Assembly: GCA_023417935.1 (NCBI GenBank)
Contig: JAEZDY010000024.1
Span: forward strand, 434,001 to 498,000
Direction: 5' to 3'
Origin: Bacteroidota bacterium
GTDB taxonomy: Bacteria > Bacteroidota > Bacteroidia > Bacteroidales > Lentimicrobiaceae
DNA: 64,000 nt
Below the pieces are notes generated by a model. It did not search any database. It was given only the letters and a program-made list of their open reading frames with translations, and was not told the origin of the DNA. Numbering within the stretch: position 1 is the first letter of the stretch; every line of letters begins with the position of its first letter. Made by a program: the position numbers and the translations under genes. Shown here one piece after another: positions 62,135 to 64,000 of this stretch.

Positions 62135-63784
62135 ATGAATACCGTAAAGCCAATCAGGAAAGCCCTCATCAGCGTATACTACAAAGAAGGGCTCGATACA
62201 ATCATAAGTACATTGCATCAAAAAGGTGTTGAATTTTATTCAACCGGGGGTACCTACGACTATATTACTTCACTTGGAATAGGATGTAATAAAGTGGAAG
62301 ATTTAACTGGTTACCCTTCAATTCTGGGCGGGAGGGTCAAAACCCTTCATCCCAAAGTTTTCGGAGGTATTCTTGGAAGACCTGACCTTGAACAGGATAA
62401 GGTAGATATGCTCGCATATGAAATTGACACTTTTGACCTCGTGGTGGTTAATCTGTATCCTTTTGAACAAACAGTAAGCTCTGGTGCCAGTTTTGCTGAA
62501 ATTATTGAGAAGATTGATATTGGCGGAATCTCCCTCATCAGGGCAGCTGCTAAAAATTACCGTCACGTTCTCTGCATCTCATCTGCCGATCAGTATAACA
62601 GCTTAACAGAAATAGCAAAAAGAAACGATTGCAGCACCTCTTTAAATGAGAGGCTTGAATTTGCCGCACAGGCATTTGGGAGGTCATCATCATACGATAC
62701 CGCCATTTCAAATTACCTGAGTTCACAAAATATACAATCTTCGTTAACAACGAATGACCCATCAAATGAAAGAGGGCCTGCTGGAGTAAATGAAACTGAG
62801 CATTCCGAAGTAAATGAAACAAGGCATTCCAAAGCAAACGAAACAGGGCATTCAGGATTGCTAAGTGACATTCTGATAAATGGAACACCAGTTTCATTAC
62901 GTTATGGTGAAAATCCCCATCAGAAAGGAACTTATATTGGAAATTTGGAGGAGGTATTCACGCAATTACATGGAAAAGAGTTATCGTATAACAACTTGCT
63001 TGACCTGGAGGCAGGGATTAGTTTGATCAGAGATTTCGATGAAACTACTTTTGCAATACTGAAGCACAACAATGCCTGCGGGATAGCAAGCAGGGATAAT
63101 GTTACTGATGCCTGGAATGCAGCCCTTGAAGCTGATCCGGTTTCAGCTTACGGAGGGGTACTGGTTACCAATACATCAATAGATGAGATGGCCGCAGCAG
63201 AGATCAATAAGATTTTCTTTGAAATAATACTGGCTCCTCACTATGAAAAAAAAGCGCTTGAAATTCTCCAGACTAAGAAAAATAGAATAATTTTGCAGGC
63301 CAAATCATTTGATTTTCAGGATCAACAGTTTAGAAGCATCCTTAATGGAGTACTTGTTCAGGATAAAGATCTGAAGACTGAAACTTTGGATGATTTAAAT
63401 ATAATCACCCTTAAAGAACCGGATGCCGGACAAATGGAAGATCTGATCTTTGCCAACAAAGTAGTGAAACATAGCAAATCAAATGCTATAGTTCTGGCAA
63501 TGAACAGACAGTTACTTGGCAGTGGTATTGGCCAGACCTCCAGGGTTGATGCATTACGACAGGCAATTGAAAAAGCAAATTCATTCGGACTAAATTTAAA
63601 GAATGCTGTTATGGCTTCTGATGCTTTCTTCCCGTTTGCTGATTCTGTTGAAATTGCCCATAAAGCAGGCATTACAAGTGTAATCCAACCGGGGGGCTCT
63701 GTAAGAGATAATGACACGGTTGAGTATTGCAACAAAAATGGCATAAGCATGGTTTTTACCGGAATACGACACTTTAAGCATTAA
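62135..63784 (+). CDS. purH: Bifunctional AICAR formyltransferase/IMP cyclohydrolase with a repeat-bearing linker
   Basis: PurH carries out the last two steps of purine synthesis. I start at the ATG at 62135 (549 residues), where homology begins; an in-frame start 36 bases upstream precedes it. The N-terminal cyclohydrolase (about 1-200) has STGGTYDYI, GRVKTLHPKVFGG and GGISLIRAAAKNY. The formyltransferase has LRYGENPHQ, ILKHNNACGIAS, and a C-terminal SDAFFPFADSVE. Between them, residues 210-241 are four 8-residue repeats. The enzyme is longer than I expect for the family, the surplus being this linker. mreB follows 74 bases downstream, a Bacteroidota arrangement. Confidence 0.95.
   Translation: MNTVKPIRKALISVYYKEGLDTIISTLHQKGVEFYSTGGTYDYITSLGIGCNKVEDLTGYPSILGGRVKTLHPKVFGGILGRPDLEQDKVDMLAYEIDTFDLVVVNLYPFEQTVSSGASFAEIIEKIDIGGISLIRAAAKNYRHVLCISSADQYNSLTEIAKRNDCSTSLNERLEFAAQAFGRSSSYDTAISNYLSSQNIQSSLTTNDPSNERGPAGVNETEHSEVNETRHSKANETGHSGLLSDILINGTPVSLRYGENPHQKGTYIGNLEEVFTQLHGKELSYNNLLDLEAGISLIRDFDETTFAILKHNNACGIASRDNVTDAWNAALEADPVSAYGGVLVTNTSIDEMAAAEINKIFFEIILAPHYEKKALEILQTKKNRIILQAKSFDFQDQQFRSILNGVLVQDKDLKTETLDDLNIITLKEPDAGQMEDLIFANKVVKHSKSNAIVLAMNRQLLGSGIGQTSRVDALRQAIEKANSFGLNLKNAVMASDAFFPFADSVEIAHKAGITSVIQPGGSVRDNDTVEYCNKNGISMVFTGIRHFKH
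62762..62857 (+). repeat. Four 24-bp in-frame repeats inside purH
   Basis: Residues 210-241 read SNERGPAG, VNETEHSE, VNETRHSK, ANETGHSG, an 8-residue unit repeated four times. Units start at 62762, 62786, 62810 and 62834. They lie in the linker between the two catalytic domains. Confidence 0.9.
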
Positions 63785-63858
63785 ATGTTTTAACCCAATA
63801 GATTTTAAGCATTAAGAGTAATTTTTTTCTATCACATTATTGAAACAAAAAATATAAA

Positions 63859-64000
63859 ATGGGACTTTTCTCCTTCATGACCAAAGAGATTGCAATGGAC
63901 CTTGGCACCGCCAATACCATCATTATATACAATGATAAGGTAGTAGTGGATGAGCCATCAATAATTGCAATAGAACGGAACACAGGTAAGATTATAGCGG
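63859..64000 (+). CDS. mreB: Rod shape-determining protein MreB, N-terminal fragment
   Basis: The gene runs off the window after 47 codons. The product starts MGLFSFMTKEIAMDLGTANT, and the phosphate-1 ATP-binding motif DLGTANTIIIY is diagnostic of the bacterial actin MreB, as is VVVDEPSIIAI. MreB filaments guide peptidoglycan synthesis along the cell side wall. It follows purH, as in many Bacteroidota, so mreC, mreD, pbp2 and rodA are expected beyond the end. Confidence 0.95.
   Translation, partial: MGLFSFMTKEIAMDLGTANTIIIYNDKVVVDEPSIIAIERNTGKIIA

Overview
This window comes from a Bacteroidota chromosome, most likely a Bacteroidales- or Marinilabiliales-like lineage. The evidence is two proteins with type IX secretion (T9SS) sorting domains, the purH-mreB gene order, GH3-family and DUF6064-family genes, almost no Shine-Dalgarno sequences, and many TAnnTTTG boxes (the Bacteroidota -7 element) just upstream of genes. 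It is ordinary chromosomal DNA. I see no prophage, insertion sequence, CRISPR array, tRNA or rRNA. Gene identities are read from protein motifs only, without database searches.

Layout. 1-2.5 kb: the tail of an arginase-like gene, then a membrane/ferredoxin protein and a CCG-domain protein that look like an HdrD/DsrK electron-transfer unit split in two. 2.5-3.6 kb: about 1.1 kb of intergenic DNA with many hairpins. 3.6-7.5 kb: a small secreted protein whose signal peptide is out of frame with its body, and a 1154-residue T9SS type-B protein. 7.6-20.3 kb: housekeeping genes (glyQS, ruvC, a flippase-like protein, a glycosyltransferase, ispD, queA, prs, rplY, pth), a probable cysteate synthase, a bile-acid/sodium-type transporter and an acyltransferase. 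20.5-32.3 kb: tryptophanase, the operon dxs-asmA-like-histidine kinase, trkA-trkH and an EEP-family phosphatase. 32.5-38.1 kb: a minus-strand operon reading MATE, GT2, GT9, DagK-like lipid kinase, hemW. 38.4-45.5 kb: a regulatory cluster. 45.7-52.5 kb: a T9SS type-A protein, mlaE-mlaF-mlaD, and a lipoprotein/barrel/lipoprotein set. 52.7-64 kb: ABC-F ATPase, DUF6064, carbonic anhydrase, GH3, LysE, recJ, a MacB-like permease, purH and the start of mreB.

The most coherent system is at 38.4-45.5 kb. A PhnD-like solute-binding lipoprotein without transporter genes, an NtrB/AtoS-type kinase and an NtrC-family activator form one operon. Upstream of the adjacent yceI-porin operon lies an exact sigma-54 promoter (TGGC-N7-TTGC) with an 18-bp inverted repeat about 145 bp upstream of the predicted start, the normal place for an activator site. 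I infer a ligand-sensing circuit that controls an outer-membrane porin and periplasmic YceI proteins. A seven-copy 22-bp repeat lies farther upstream in the same gap.

The second theme is tandem repeats. Short arrays occur inside conserved genes (hemW 33 bp, a yceI-like gene 33/66 bp, purH 24 bp), across one stop codon (33 bp) and between genes (7, 10, 11 and 22 bp). The repeats within reading frames keep the frame and lie where extra residues should be tolerated, and several periods are multiples of 11. This suggests a lineage in which minisatellites arise often and are filtered by reading frame.
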